Assembly (NCBI RefSeq): GCF_003337275.1
Contig: NZ_QPJQ01000017.1
Span: 1-64,000, forward strand
Source: Marinomonas foliarum
GTDB lineage: Bacteria > Pseudomonadota > Gammaproteobacteria > Pseudomonadales > Marinomonadaceae
Length of the DNA stretch: 64,000 nt
Direction of reading: 5' to 3'
The translations under genes were made by a program, and so were the position numbers. This document shows, one piece after another, positions 7,349 through 17,261 of this stretch; the stretch's first letter is position 1, and each line of letters begins with the position of its first letter. Below the pieces are notes generated by a model. That model saw only the letters and a program-made list of their open reading frames with translations, ran no database searches and was not told where the DNA came from.

Positions 7349-9661
7349 CTAAAGCTCTCTTGTGTGATAAATACGATACCAATTTTCTAATTCATCAAGG
7401 GTCATTGGCTTAGATAGCCAATACCCTTGAAAGAAGTCACAACCCGCCTCTTTTAAACATTGAAGCTGAAAGGGGTTTTCAATTCCCTCGGCCGTTACAG
7501 CGATATCCTGCAAATGACACAATTGTATCAGTGGCGGCAACAGCTTGGCGTATTCCGAATCCGTTACTCGCTCGGTCAGCACTTTATCGAGTTTTACCTT
7601 ATTTACTGGGTAATCAATCATATGCAAAAGCGGTGTATAGCCTGCACCAAAGTCGTCAATTGCGATACTAAAACCAGCATTTTGCAAGCCATTCAACACA
7701 TCAAATACAGCGCCAGTTTGTACATAACTAAAAGTTTCTGTTAACTCTAACTCAATGCTCTTATCATCTATCTGATATTGTTTTTTTAGCTCAACAAGAT
7801 GCTCTAATACAACATGATGGCCCAACTCGGCAGCCGATATGTTAATCGACAAAATACATTCTTCGCCAAAAATTTCTCGTACTTTGGGAAGGCTTTGAAA
7901 AGCGGTTTCAAATACCCAATGATCTATCTTGGAATAAGACCCTGTCTGCTCAGCGATCGGAATAAACTCATCAGGCTGAATAACACCCAACTCTGGAGAG
8001 TTCCAGCGAATCAGTACTTCAAACCCTCTTATGCGGTCATCGGCAGAGGTGTAAGGCATATAAACGAGGGAGAATTCTTTATCACACTCAATCATTTTTA
8101 AGGAGTTTTCGATTGTTTTTGTGCGTCGTGCGGCCGCAGCTATATGAACGGAGTAATGCTTGTAATGATTTTTCCCTGACCGCTTGGCGTTGTACATAGC
8201 CATATCGGCATTCGCTATTAGCTCTTTTAACGTGTCGCCATCTTCTGGATAAGAGGCAATGCCCATACTTGCAGAAACAGGAAAATAATGTTGATCTGAC
8301 TTATAACCACCCACAAACAAATTCACTACAGATTTTGCCAGTTCATCCGCTTCTTCAGCGACGACATGCGTTAACACAATCGCAAATTCATCGCCGGATA
8401 AGCGTGACACCATACAGCCACCTCTTTGTTTCAAAATAGGCTGAATCAATCGCTGCAAATCTTGAGCAAGAAAACACAGCAAGTCATCTCCTGCTTCATG
8501 CCCTAACTTATCATTCACAAATTTAAAATTATCCAAATCGATATAAATCAAAGACACCAACGATTTGTCTCGTTCAGCCTTGGCTAACACATGTCTAGAA
8601 TACTCATAAAATCGGAACCGATTGGGTAACCCGGTTAACGTATCCGTAATCGCCATTTCATGTGTTTTCTTCAAGTTCCTTTGCAACTGCTCAAACAAAA
8701 TATGAAATTTTTTACTTAGCTGCCCTATTTCACTCCTATTGGAAGAAAGTGAAATATTGTCCCTTTGAAAGTTCATCACTTGAGTAAGCTCTCTATCAAG
8801 CTCTCCAATCGGGGCAGTAATAAAACGAGAGATCAAAGAAACAAGCAGACCGAACGTAAAAATAGCCAGAAACAATGCAATGGCCGTTAATTTTATGGAC
8901 AGTTGTGACAATGGCTCCACCAGCACACTGACATTAGGCTTAATCGTCAGAAATTGATTTGGGGAGAGTTCGATAGAGTAACCAAGCTCATTTATATACA
9001 ACTGCGGATTGCCACTCCATTCAATGCTGGCTTCATATACCTCTTTTAAAGATCCTAAGTAATCTGAAAACATATCCATACGAACCGAAAAGGACAATTG
9101 AATACTGTCCTGAACATCACGCCCCCTGAACGGCAATAATGCGACTCTATCCAGTAAACGCCCTCTTATTACTGTACTGGGTAATGTATCGTGATTAAGC
9201 TGCCAATCCGTTGTGACTCGGTTTTTTATCATCTGAATAGACATCTCTGTCTGCTCATCACTTATGGTTGCAAAAGGGTCTGAACTGCGTTCGAAATAAA
9301 ATAGCTCTTCGCCTCCTCCGCTAAACAAAGCAAAAGAAACGCGATGATTTCTGCTCAATTGTAATTGAGTCGTTAATACCGTCAGACTTTGGCTAAGGGC
9401 AATGTCTCGATAGCTAGAGGAAGTAGACTGTAAAAAGTTGGATAAATACCCTCCTTCCAGAAAAAGCGCCATCAAACTATCAACAGAAGACGCTTCCTCT
9501 TTAAAAATGCTTTGCAGTTGGTACATTCGCTGCTCCAACTTAGCTTGTTCCAATTCAATAATATTACTTTTCTGATATTGATAGATAAAATAAGTGGCGA
9601 CCCCGTACCCCAAAATAATAACGGGAAGGAGTAGAAGGATAAGCCGCTTATTTAGATTCAT
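7349..9661 (-). CDS. mbaA: MbaA-like membrane GGDEF-EAL protein (c-di-GMP phosphodiesterase candidate)
   Basis: 770 aa. A transmembrane segment at about 7-28, a periplasmic sensor region to about 255, a second segment at 257-280, a HAMP-like linker to about 333, a GGDEF domain with SGDEF at 422-426, and an EAL domain with EVL at 548-550. EAL metal and catalytic motifs are retained: ELTET (639), DDFGAGY (669), EGIE (725) and QGYWLSKP (745), so c-di-GMP hydrolysis is likely; the altered GGDEF motif and lack of an RxxD I-site make cyclase activity uncertain. Its start lies inside the end of the PotD-like gene (14-nt overlap). That pairing and architecture match the NspS-MbaA polyamine signalling pair of Vibrio, where binding of (nor)spermidine in the periplasm changes biofilm formation. 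Confidence 0.85.
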   Translation of the reverse strand: MNLNKRLILLLLPVIILGYGVATYFIYQYQKSNIIELEQAKLEQRMYQLQSIFKEEASSVDSLMALFLEGGYLSNFLQSTSSSYRDIALSQSLTVLTTQLQLSRNHRVSFALFSGGGEELFYFERSSDPFATISDEQTEMSIQMIKNRVTTDWQLNHDTLPSTVIRGRLLDRVALLPFRGRDVQDSIQLSFSVRMDMFSDYLGSLKEVYEASIEWSGNPQLYINELGYSIELSPNQFLTIKPNVSVLVEPLSQLSIKLTAIALFLAIFTFGLLVSLISRFITAPIGELDRELTQVMNFQRDNISLSSNRSEIGQLSKKFHILFEQLQRNLKKTHEMAITDTLTGLPNRFRFYEYSRHVLAKAERDKSLVSLIYIDLDNFKFVNDKLGHEAGDDLLCFLAQDLQRLIQPILKQRGGCMVSRLSGDEFAIVLTHVVAEEADELAKSVVNLFVGGYKSDQHYFPVSASMGIASYPEDGDTLKELIANADMAMYNAKRSGKNHYKHYSVHIAAAARRTKTIENSLKMIECDKEFSLVYMPYTSADDRIRGFEVLIRWNSPELGVIQPDEFIPIAEQTGSYSKIDHWVFETAFQSLPKVREIFGEECILSINISAAELGHHVVLEHLVELKKQYQIDDKSIELELTETFSYVQTGAVFDVLNGLQNAGFSIAIDDFGAGYTPLLHMIDYPVNKVKLDKVLTERVTDSEYAKLLPPLIQLCHLQDIAVTAEGIENPFQLQCLKEAGCDFFQGYWLSKPMTLDELENWYRIYHTREL

Positions 9662-10733
9662 GTATGACCTTAATAGCTTCTTGTATGCGAATGCGCTGCC
9701 TTATATTGGCATCTGATAGCATCTCAACAGACACCAACTTGTCAAAACCCTCTTCTCTAGGGTAAATCAGTTCATCCTCTGTCATCTCCTTGCTCTGAAA
9801 ACTACGAGCCTTACGATTTACCGTTGCTACACCTACCTCTTCCGAGTTTTTCGCAGCAATATTTGCTTGACCGATATATTCAATAAAGGACAAAGCCAGC
9901 GACTGTTTCTCTGAATTAAAAGGGATCACCCAACAGTCTAACCAAACAATTGACGGCTCGTCTGGCAACACATAACGCCATACTTCTTTTCCAATAGTGT
10001 CATTCATCAGGAATTGATCACCACTGTATACAACCGCTGCGTATAGCTCGTCTTTATTTGCTGAATTCAATAAATAGGATGGTGCGTATACATATGTTAG
10101 TACGCTGTTAGTTTGTTTCCTCAACAGCTCAAACATGGCTTTAAGATCATCCTCTTTATCGGTATTAGGAGATAAGTTTAGATGAATCAAGGCAGGTGCC
10201 GTCATACTGTAATAGTCACCCAGCATGCCGATATGACCTTCTAAGTCTTCTCTTCCGGAAAATAGATCAGCCCATGCATTAATGGGCTGATCTATTTTGT
10301 CCTCTCGATATGCAATACCCAGTGTTCCCCATAAGTAAGGCACCCCATTGTCACCACAACGCTGGAGCCAATTTGGCTCAATATCACTACGATGTGCAGC
10401 ATCTTTCAGATTAACAACATAGCCTAATTTTGCTAATTTTGTGGCGGATGGGGAGTCAACAATCGCAAGATCGATTAGATTTTGTGTTGTATCGGTTAAA
10501 AGTAAATCTCGGGCATCTTCATCATCATAAGTAATGACCTGAACCTTTGCGCCCATAAGACTTTCCCAACCAGCAATCGTTTCTTCCGAAAGGTAATCAT
10601 CCCAATTTAGAATATTGAGTGTTGGGGAGCTATAAACATTGATAGAAACGAATGTAGAAAAGAAGTAAAAGCCCCAAGTGCTAAGAGGCTTACGGTATTT
10701 AGAAAGTAAGTGATTCATTGTCTTTCTCAACAA
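9648..10733 (-). CDS. nspS: NspS-like periplasmic polyamine-binding protein
   Basis: PotD/PotF-type solute-binding protein. Signal region near residues 18-35 (STWGFYFFSTFVSINVYSS), then the family start LNILNWDDYLSEETIAGWES and a C-terminal lobe with IVWLDCWVIPFNSEKQSLA. No transporter permease or ATPase gene is adjacent; instead the gene overlaps that of the GGDEF-EAL membrane protein by 14 nt. This suggests a signalling rather than uptake role, as for NspS, which reports norspermidine or spermidine to MbaA. Translational coupling of the two genes is likely. Ligand cannot be told from sequence alone. An alternative start (MNHLLSKY) is 5 codons downstream. Confidence 0.82.
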   Translation of the reverse strand: MLRKTMNHLLSKYRKPLSTWGFYFFSTFVSINVYSSPTLNILNWDDYLSEETIAGWESLMGAKVQVITYDDEDARDLLLTDTTQNLIDLAIVDSPSATKLAKLGYVVNLKDAAHRSDIEPNWLQRCGDNGVPYLWGTLGIAYREDKIDQPINAWADLFSGREDLEGHIGMLGDYYSMTAPALIHLNLSPNTDKEDDLKAMFELLRKQTNSVLTYVYAPSYLLNSANKDELYAAVVYSGDQFLMNDTIGKEVWRYVLPDEPSIVWLDCWVIPFNSEKQSLALSFIEYIGQANIAAKNSEEVGVATVNRKARSFQSKEMTEDELIYPREEGFDKLVSVEMLSDANIRQRIRIQEAIKVIHESK

Positions 10734-10806
10734 GGGGGTTTTAAAAATATAGCACTTATCCCCAACAAAGAATCAAAATATCTGCACATTATTTGCGCAA
10801 AATCAT

Positions 10807-10831
10807 GGAAGTGTCATAAAAAGACTCTTCC
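10807..10831 (-). terminator. Weak hairpin after mlaA
   Basis: GGAAGTGTC-ATAAAAA-GACTCTTCC, with one mismatch, lies between the mlaA stop and the NspS-like gene. No strong T-run follows on the minus strand, so termination would be partial. Confidence 0.35.
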
Positions 10832-10847
10832 TATTTAATAATTAGCA

Positions 10848-11732
10848 CTACTTCCCACTAGAATCATCTTCCCAGCTTGAGTCGTCATCGTCAGAATCAT
10901 CACCCCAACTCGAGCCTTCATCACCCCAGCTTGAACCGTCATCTACAGAGTCGTCTCCCCAGCTAGAACCATCTTCTGCTGCAGTATCATCACCCCAACT
11001 GCCGTCTTCAGAACGTATTTCTTGAGCCGCTGGTTTATTTTTTGGGACATTCCCATCGTGAACTTCATATGCACGTGTTTGCAAATACACATCACGAATA
11101 AAGCTATAACGGTCACCTATGATCATGCCTTCTGCATTCAGGTATCGTGCACGAGTATCAACAGCATCCAAGCCTAATAAACCTAACTTTTCATCACTGT
11201 TCAAATCCAAAAGACCCGTTTCGTCGACATAGGTATATTCAACAGCAAACGCCGATCCATCACGGACAGTAGATGGGCCAAAGAATGGCAAGACAAGATA
11301 AGGCCCTGATGACACGCCCCAATAACCTAGCGTTTGCCCAAAGTCTTCATCGTATTTTTTCAGTCCCAGTTCACTAGCAATATCAAACAGACCAAACCAG
11401 CCAGCGGTGCTGTTAATCAGAAAACGAAAAGTGGACGATGCTGTCCCATCCCACTTTCCTTGCAGAAGGTTATTGGTAATATTCCCTATTTCACCTAAGT
11501 TAGAGAAAAAGTTACTCACCCCTTTCTGAACGGGTGTAGGGGTAACTGCCTTATAACCTTGTGCCACTGGCTTTAAAACAGCGCCATCAACCGTATCATT
11601 AAAGATAAACATAGAACGATTAAAACCTTCCCATGGATCTTCTTTAGTTTCTACTGGCACATGTGCGCAAGATTGCACAAGCAATAACATAGAACCAAAA
11701 AGTAAAGTGCCCATTACTTTAAACATTTTCAC
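10848..11732 (-). CDS. mlaA: MlaA/VacJ outer-membrane phospholipid-trafficking lipoprotein with a repetitive acidic tail
   Basis: Outer-membrane lipoprotein that removes mislocalised phospholipids from the outer leaflet and hands them to MlaC. A signal sequence ends at a lipobox-like VQSC, followed by the VacJ core: DPWEGFNRSMFIFNDTVDG, then FSNLGEIGNITNNLLQGK, and the FGQTLGYWGVSSGPYLVLPFF segment that closes the domain. After about residue 235 the protein has a low-complexity tail with several copies of SSWGDD/SSWGDE, a feature not usual for MlaA (typically about 250 aa; here 294). The other Mla genes (mlaBCDEF) are not in this window. Confidence 0.92.
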   Translation of the reverse strand: MKMFKVMGTLLFGSMLLLVQSCAHVPVETKEDPWEGFNRSMFIFNDTVDGAVLKPVAQGYKAVTPTPVQKGVSNFFSNLGEIGNITNNLLQGKWDGTASSTFRFLINSTAGWFGLFDIASELGLKKYDEDFGQTLGYWGVSSGPYLVLPFFGPSTVRDGSAFAVEYTYVDETGLLDLNSDEKLGLLGLDAVDTRARYLNAEGMIIGDRYSFIRDVYLQTRAYEVHDGNVPKNKPAAQEIRSEDGSWGDDTAAEDGSSWGDDSVDDGSSWGDEGSSWGDDSDDDDSSWEDDSSGK

Positions 11733-11782
11733 TTATCCTTATAAACCTATAGCCTGGTTAGAGAACGAAGCCAATAAATAAA

Positions 11783-14700
11783 CTAAACCAGTTTTTTAAC
11801 CTCACCCCATTGCTTTGCTAAGCGCTTTTCAGAGATAGGTTCCAACGTACCAACAGATTGCGCAAACAAGGAAATACGGTATTCCTCTAACATCCAGCGA
11901 TATTTAACTAATTCTGGGTCATAGAGCGCCTTATCTTCATGGGCTTTTTTCTGTTGCGTGTATTTCAACCAAAGTGCTTCTAACTCAGACACCGAGGCGT
12001 TTTCTTTGTTCAAATGGTTTTGAAAGCGTTCCAAGCGCACTTCAATACCTTTGAAGTAACGTGGCAACTGTCCCAGCCAAAACAACGGCGTATTACCAAT
12101 GAATCCTGGATAAATCAGCTGAGCTAACTGCACCTTGATATCGCCATAAACCCGCGTCCAAGGAAGAGGAATATTACCTTTCATCTTTTTAGCCACCCCC
12201 TGATAAGACGACAACACACGATAAAGCTGTTCCGCCATGTCATTCGCTACGCTGATTAAACGTGGTTTATGGGCTGTAATACAAGACTCAAATTCTTGTC
12301 GAGTTCGTGGCAAAGCTCGTCCATCTAAAAACACTTTATCCAAAACGGCATTAAGCAAATCTTCGAGCAGTGTTTCTTTTTGGCCTAATGGCGAAAAAAT
12401 CAGCATGGACTCTCTTAAGTGCGGTAAGTTTTTCTGCAAATAGCGCATATCTTTGCTCAAGGTGAGTTTGAGCAAAGTAATCACACCTTTACGATGCGTT
12501 TCGACAGCTGTGTTTTTATCGTCATACATTTTCAAGGAGACACTTTCCCCTTGAGCCACTAGTGCAGGAAACGCTGTAACCTTGATACCCGCTTGCTTAA
12601 TTTCTTGGCGTTCTGGAATATCTTGATCTGGCCATGCGGTTAAGCCCTCTTGCTCATGTTGCTTTGTACCGAATTTGGCAAAGCTTTCTTCCACAAGATC
12701 ACTAAATTGAGTCTGGAGTTGTGCAAGATTTTTACCCACACCAAGTACTTTGCCGCGCTCGTCCACCACCTCTAGATTCAAAGTTAAGTGAGAATCCAGC
12801 TTGTCGGCATTCCATTCATTAAGCGGAATATCAATCAAGGTTTCACGTTTAATCTGCAAGCTAAGCTGCTCTAGCAAATCCCCTTTGTCTTTCGACAAAT
12901 TTGGGTATACGCGATCAACAAACTGCGGAATCGGCACAAAACGACGACGTAACGCTTTTGGCAACGCGCGCAGTAAAGCCTCACAGCGTTCTTTGATAAA
13001 GCCAGGAACCGCCCAACCTAAATCTTCTAAGCTCAACTGACGCAACAAACCAACGGGGACTTTTAATGTCGCACCATCGGCTTCTTGGCCAGGATCGAAC
13101 TTGTAATCAATAGGTAGCGCAACACCGTTCAGACCAAAAGAATCTGGAAAAGCATGATCATCCACACTCACATCCTGATTGATCAAATCATCACGCGTCA
13201 TCAGCAAGACATCGGGCGAGGTTTTCACAAAATGTTCTAGGCTTTTTAAATTACGCACATGATCAGGCAATCGTGCATTATAAAAGGCAAACACGGTTTC
13301 ATCGTCGACCAAAATATCACGCTTACGCAGCTTGGCTTCTTGGGTTTCTAACGACTCAATCAAGGCTTTGTTCTTACGATAAAAGGCCTGTTTGGTGCGT
13401 AACTCACCTTCCACTAGCCCTGAACGGATAAAGATCTCGCGGGCTTCTTCAGGATTCACATGACCGTAATCAATACGACGCTTCGCAACAATAATCAGAC
13501 CATAAAGCGAGACTTGCTCATGGGCCATGATACGGCCTTGGTTACGCTCGAAATGCGGATCAAAGTATTGGCGTTTTACAAACGGTGCTGCATATTCTTC
13601 AATCCAAGCAGGGTCAATACGGGCGGTGACTCGCGCATACAGTTTACTGGTCTCAACCAGCTCCGCCGCCATAATCCATTGAGGTGGTTTTTTGAATAAC
13701 ATGGAACCTGGGAAAATCGCCAATTTGCGAGAACGACAGCCGAGCATTTCTTTGCTGTCTTCCATCTTATTAGCGACCTGAGTAAACATACCGGCCAACA
13801 ATGAGCGATGAATCGCTTCATAATGACGTTCTTCATGCTGTACTTCTTTAAAACCAAGCTGTTTACAGGCAATCATTACTTGGCGATGAATATCACGCCA
13901 CTCGCGCATGCGCATGAAATTCAAAAACTGCTTACGGCAATATTGACGCAATTGATTCTGCGATAAGGCTTGACGCTGCTCTTCAAAGCGCTCCCACAAA
14001 TTCAAAAATACAGCAAAATCAGAATCTTCGTCCTTATCGACAGCATGGGCTTGGTCGGATTGCGTTTTCTTGTCTTGCGGACGCTCACGAGGATCTGGAA
14101 CAGATAGCGCACTAACAATAATAGCCACTTCTTTGAGTACGCTATGTTGTTCAGCCGCAATTAAGATACGACCTAATTTCGGGTCAATTGGTAGCTTAGC
14201 AAGCTGACGACCAATCGGCGTTAGGCGCTCTTTATTCAGCGCCCCCAGCTCCGTCAAAGCACGATAACCATCGTTAATCATGCGTTTTTCAGGCATTTCA
14301 ACAAAAGGAAACTTCTCAACAGCGCCAAGCTTCAAGTTGGCCATCTGCAAAATTACCGACGCCAAGTTAGTTCTGAAAATCTCTGGGTCGGTAAACTCAG
14401 AACGATTATTAAAATCGTCCTCGTCGTACAGACGAATACAAATACCATCTGCCACACGACCACATCGCCCTGCTCTCTGATTGGCGCTGGCTTGGCTGAT
14501 TTTTTCTATTGGTAGTTGCTGAACTTTGGAGCGCACACTGTAACGGCTAATTCGCGCTAAACCCGGGTCAATAACATAACGAATACCCGGAACCGTTAAC
14601 GAGGTTTCTGCGACGTTGGTCGACAATACAATACGGCGACCAGAATGGGATTTGAAAATGCGCTGCTGTTCACTGGCGCTCAATCGTGCATACAAAGGCA

Positions 14701-15658
14701 ATACTTCGGTGCCACGCAATTCAGCACGACGAAGAATCTCGGCGGTTTCTCGAATTTCTCGCTCACCCGGTAAAAACACCAGAATGTCACCCGCACCGCG
14801 ATAGCCAGATTGACGCTCTTCCGCGATCAACAATTCGACTGCGTCTAAAACACCTTGCTCCATGCTTTGGTCTTCGTCTAGTTCTTCCGAATCGGACTTG
14901 CTCAGCAAAGGCTGATAACGTACTTCTACAGGATAGGTACGACCAGACACCTCAATAATAGGCGCATTATTAAAATGCTGGGAAAAGCGCTCCACGTCGA
15001 TCGTAGCCGAAGTTACAATAACCTTAAGATCGGGACGAGCTGCTAACACCTGCTTTAAATAACCCAACAAAAAGTCGATATTTAAGCTACGTTCATGGGC
15101 TTCATCTATGATGATGGTGTCGTATTTATACAGGCGTTTATCTTGCTGAATTTCAGCCAACAAAATACCGTCGGTCATCAGCTTAATGAGGGTTTCTTCG
15201 TTGCTTTCGTCACTAAAACGTACCTGAAAACCAACTTGCTCACCCAAGGTTACCTGCATCTCATCACTGATACGCTCAGCAACGCTACGTGCGGCAATAC
15301 GTCGCGGTTGCGTATGTCCTATTTGCCCCGCTATGCCACGGCCAGCTTGCAGACACATTTTTGGCAATTGCGTGGTTTTACCGGAACCGGTTTCCCCTGC
15401 AATAATCACCACTTGGTTTTCTTGTATGGCTTTGATGATCTCGTCAGCGCGAGCCGCAACCGGCAGACTCTCATCGTAAGTAATCTTTGGCAAGCGAGAC
15501 AAACGAGCTTGATAAAGGGTCTCAGACTGCTCAATGAGAGTATTTAGTTCCGTTTGCATACGGTCAAAAGGTAAACCTTCCTTTTGACGCTTGCCCAACT
15601 GTGTTTGTTTTTGACTTATCAGATGACGATCGCGCGTCATTACGGCATGTGTCGGCAT
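11783..15658 (-). CDS. hrpA: ATP-dependent RNA helicase HrpA
   Basis: DEAH-box helicase, about 1291 aa, as in E. coli HrpA (about 1300), which helps resolve stalled ribosomes and process mRNA. Walker A GETGSGKTT is at 88-96, DEAH at 185-188, SATID near 218, and QRAGRCGR forms motif VI; helicase-associated HA2/OB-fold regions and the long HrpA-specific C-terminal domain (DUF3418) follow. The open frame extends upstream to 15823, but the ATG at 15658 (MPTHAVMTRD) is preferred: it avoids overlap with cysK and leaves a divergent promoter region. It lies 50 nt upstream of mlaA on the same strand. Confidence 0.94.
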   Translation of the reverse strand: MPTHAVMTRDRHLISQKQTQLGKRQKEGLPFDRMQTELNTLIEQSETLYQARLSRLPKITYDESLPVAARADEIIKAIQENQVVIIAGETGSGKTTQLPKMCLQAGRGIAGQIGHTQPRRIAARSVAERISDEMQVTLGEQVGFQVRFSDESNEETLIKLMTDGILLAEIQQDKRLYKYDTIIIDEAHERSLNIDFLLGYLKQVLAARPDLKVIVTSATIDVERFSQHFNNAPIIEVSGRTYPVEVRYQPLLSKSDSEELDEDQSMEQGVLDAVELLIAEERQSGYRGAGDILVFLPGEREIRETAEILRRAELRGTEVLPLYARLSASEQQRIFKSHSGRRIVLSTNVAETSLTVPGIRYVIDPGLARISRYSVRSKVQQLPIEKISQASANQRAGRCGRVADGICIRLYDEDDFNNRSEFTDPEIFRTNLASVILQMANLKLGAVEKFPFVEMPEKRMINDGYRALTELGALNKERLTPIGRQLAKLPIDPKLGRILIAAEQHSVLKEVAIIVSALSVPDPRERPQDKKTQSDQAHAVDKDEDSDFAVFLNLWERFEEQRQALSQNQLRQYCRKQFLNFMRMREWRDIHRQVMIACKQLGFKEVQHEERHYEAIHRSLLAGMFTQVANKMEDSKEMLGCRSRKLAIFPGSMLFKKPPQWIMAAELVETSKLYARVTARIDPAWIEEYAAPFVKRQYFDPHFERNQGRIMAHEQVSLYGLIIVAKRRIDYGHVNPEEAREIFIRSGLVEGELRTKQAFYRKNKALIESLETQEAKLRKRDILVDDETVFAFYNARLPDHVRNLKSLEHFVKTSPDVLLMTRDDLINQDVSVDDHAFPDSFGLNGVALPIDYKFDPGQEADGATLKVPVGLLRQLSLEDLGWAVPGFIKERCEALLRALPKALRRRFVPIPQFVDRVYPNLSKDKGDLLEQLSLQIKRETLIDIPLNEWNADKLDSHLTLNLEVVDERGKVLGVGKNLAQLQTQFSDLVEESFAKFGTKQHEQEGLTAWPDQDIPERQEIKQAGIKVTAFPALVAQGESVSLKMYDDKNTAVETHRKGVITLLKLTLSKDMRYLQKNLPHLRESMLIFSPLGQKETLLEDLLNAVLDKVFLDGRALPRTRQEFESCITAHKPRLISVANDMAEQLYRVLSSYQGVAKKMKGNIPLPWTRVYGDIKVQLAQLIYPGFIGNTPLFWLGQLPRYFKGIEVRLERFQNHLNKENASVSELEALWLKYTQQKKAHEDKALYDPELVKYRWMLEEYRISLFAQSVGTLEPISEKRLAKQWGEVKKLV

Positions 15659-15841
15659 AATAGCTAAACTAGTATCCTTATTGCTTGGCGCAGAGAAAAT
15701 ATTGGCAAGCACAATAACTGTGCAAAGGTCTCTATCTATATAGTTGTAAATTCTAACACCAATCCCAATGAAGGGGTTATAGTGAAAACAATTTGCTGCC
15801 ATGATCAGCAGCCTCATCCACACCCAAAAAAAGGAAATGGT

Positions 15842-16807
15842 ATGTCACATCAAGTATTTGAAGATAATTCTCTTACCATTGGCAATACGCCTCTTGTACG
15901 TTTGAACCGCATTGGTAATGGAAATGTTTGGGCTAAGATCGAAGCTCGCAACCCTGCTTTTTCAGTCAAATGCCGCATCGGTGCCAACATGGTGTGGGAT
16001 GCAGAAAAGAAAGGTATTTTGACCAAAGGCAAATCCATTGTAGAGCCATCTAGCGGTAACACAGGGATCGCTTTGTGTTTCGTTGCTGCGTCTCGTGGTT
16101 ACCCAATTACCATCACAATGCCATCCAGCATGAGTGTAGAGCGCCGCCAAGTGATGAAAGCCCTTGGTGCAACTATCGTGCTAACAGAACCAGCAAAAGG
16201 CATGAAAGGCGCCATTGCCAAAGCTGAAGAAATTGCCCAAGACGAGAACTTCGTTTTGCTTCAACAATTCGATAATCCAGCCAACCCTGAGATCCATGAA
16301 AAAACCACTGGCCCAGAAATTTGGCAAGACACCAATGGCGAGATAGATGTTTTTGTTGCAGGTGTTGGAACTGGCGGCACTATTACAGGCGTTAGCCGTT
16401 ACATTAAAAACACCCAAGGCAAAGCCATTGTCAGTGTTGCGGTAGAGCCAACGAGTTCGCCGGTTATCACTCAAACAATGAACGGCGAAGAGCCAACACC
16501 GTCACCACATAAAATCCAAGGTATCGGCGCAGGCTTCGTACCGAAAAACCTAGACCTTTCTATCATCGACCGTGTTGAACAAGTGTCTAACGAAGACGCC
16601 ATCGACATGGCGAAACGCCTAATGCGCGAAGAAGGCATATTATGCGGTATTTCTTGTGGCGCTGCTGTTGTTGCAGCAGAGCGCTTAAGCAAACTAGACG
16701 AATTTAAAGACAAAAAAATCGTCGTGGTATTACCAGATTCTGGCGAGCGTTACTTGTCTACAGCCTTATTTGAAGGTGAATTCACCGACAATGAATTGGT
16801 TCAATAA
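15842..16807 (+). CDS. cysK: Cysteine synthase A (O-acetylserine sulfhydrylase)
   Basis: PLP enzyme making cysteine from O-acetylserine and sulfide. The PLP lysine is in [19 protein letters not shown] near residue 41, the substrate loop is [13 protein letters not shown], and the phosphate-binding loop is [14 protein letters not shown]; the C-terminal [13 protein letters not shown] is typical of CysK. 321 aa matches CysK rather than CysM. ATG 15842 has AAAGGA 8 nt upstream; the in-frame GTG at 15782 would add an unconserved 20-residue extension. Divergent from hrpA and followed by a terminator. Confidence 0.94.
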   Translation: MSHQVFEDNSLTIGNTPLVRLNRIGNGNVWAKIEARNPAFSVKCRIGANMVWDAEKKGILTKGKSIVEPSSGNTGIALCFVAASRGYPITITMPSSMSVERRQVMKALGATIVLTEPAKGMKGAIAKAEEIAQDENFVLLQQFDNPANPEIHEKTTGPEIWQDTNGEIDVFVAGVGTGGTITGVSRYIKNTQGKAIVSVAVEPTSSPVITQTMNGEEPTPSPHKIQGIGAGFVPKNLDLSIIDRVEQVSNEDAIDMAKRLMREEGILCGISCGAAVVAAERLSKLDEFKDKKIVVVLPDSGERYLSTALFEGEFTDNELVQ

Positions 16808-16829
16808 GACCAAACACACACGCTAAAAA

Positions 16830-16869
16830 AATCCCCCGTTTGGATCAAAATCTAAGCGGGGAATTTTTA
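16830..16869 (+). terminator. Terminator of cysK
   Basis: CCCCGTT and AAGCGGGG arms around a loop of about 13 nt, then AATTTTTAT; it starts about 20 nt after the cysK stop. Confidence 0.75.
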
Positions 16870-16940
16870 TATCCTTCCCGTTATCTATCTCAAGGGAAGG
16901 GTTAGGAAGGCGCTATTCTCTTAGGGCTGGCAGAGCTCAA

Positions 16941-17189
16941 TTAATGAGGCTTTTTAGTACCGTATCGAACCATGTCTTTGCCACTCTCAAAGACTTCGGT
17001 GGTCACATAACGCCCTAACACCAACTGCTGATTATCATCAAGCACTGCTACAAATGGGCGACCATTGGCATTATTTGTCGCCAACGCCACTCCAGATACG
17101 TTATCAAGGCCTAAGCCACCCACTTCAACCGATCGTAAAAACGTTTCAAGCTCGTCCAAGGTTTCGATCACATCATTATCATTAATCAT
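16941..17189 (-). CDS. Small conserved-looking hypothetical protein
   Basis: 82 residues, acidic N-terminus (MINDNDVIETLDELETFLRS) followed by a compact segment GRPFVAVLDDNQQLVLGRYV. It has no signal peptide or membrane segment. I recognise no family. It has the same strand as the hicAB pair upstream (gap of about 70 nt) but reads like an unrelated cytoplasmic protein. Start ATG 17189 has a weak GTAGAACGA upstream. Confidence 0.5.
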   Translation of the reverse strand: MINDNDVIETLDELETFLRSVEVGGLGLDNVSGVALATNNANGRPFVAVLDDNQQLVLGRYVTTEVFESGKDMVRYGTKKPH

Positions 17190-17261
17190 TCGTTCTACTC
17201 TGTTACACCAATAATGGCGCTAGGATAACAGTTCTGAGAGCGAGAGAAAAATGAGAAACGA

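Noticed and set aside
15782..15841. Possible cysteine-rich leader peptide before cysK (codons for Cys-Cys early)
   Set aside because: The frame is in phase with cysK without a stop, so it would be an N-terminal extension, not a separate leader peptide; the AGGA-preceded ATG at 15842 explains cysK.
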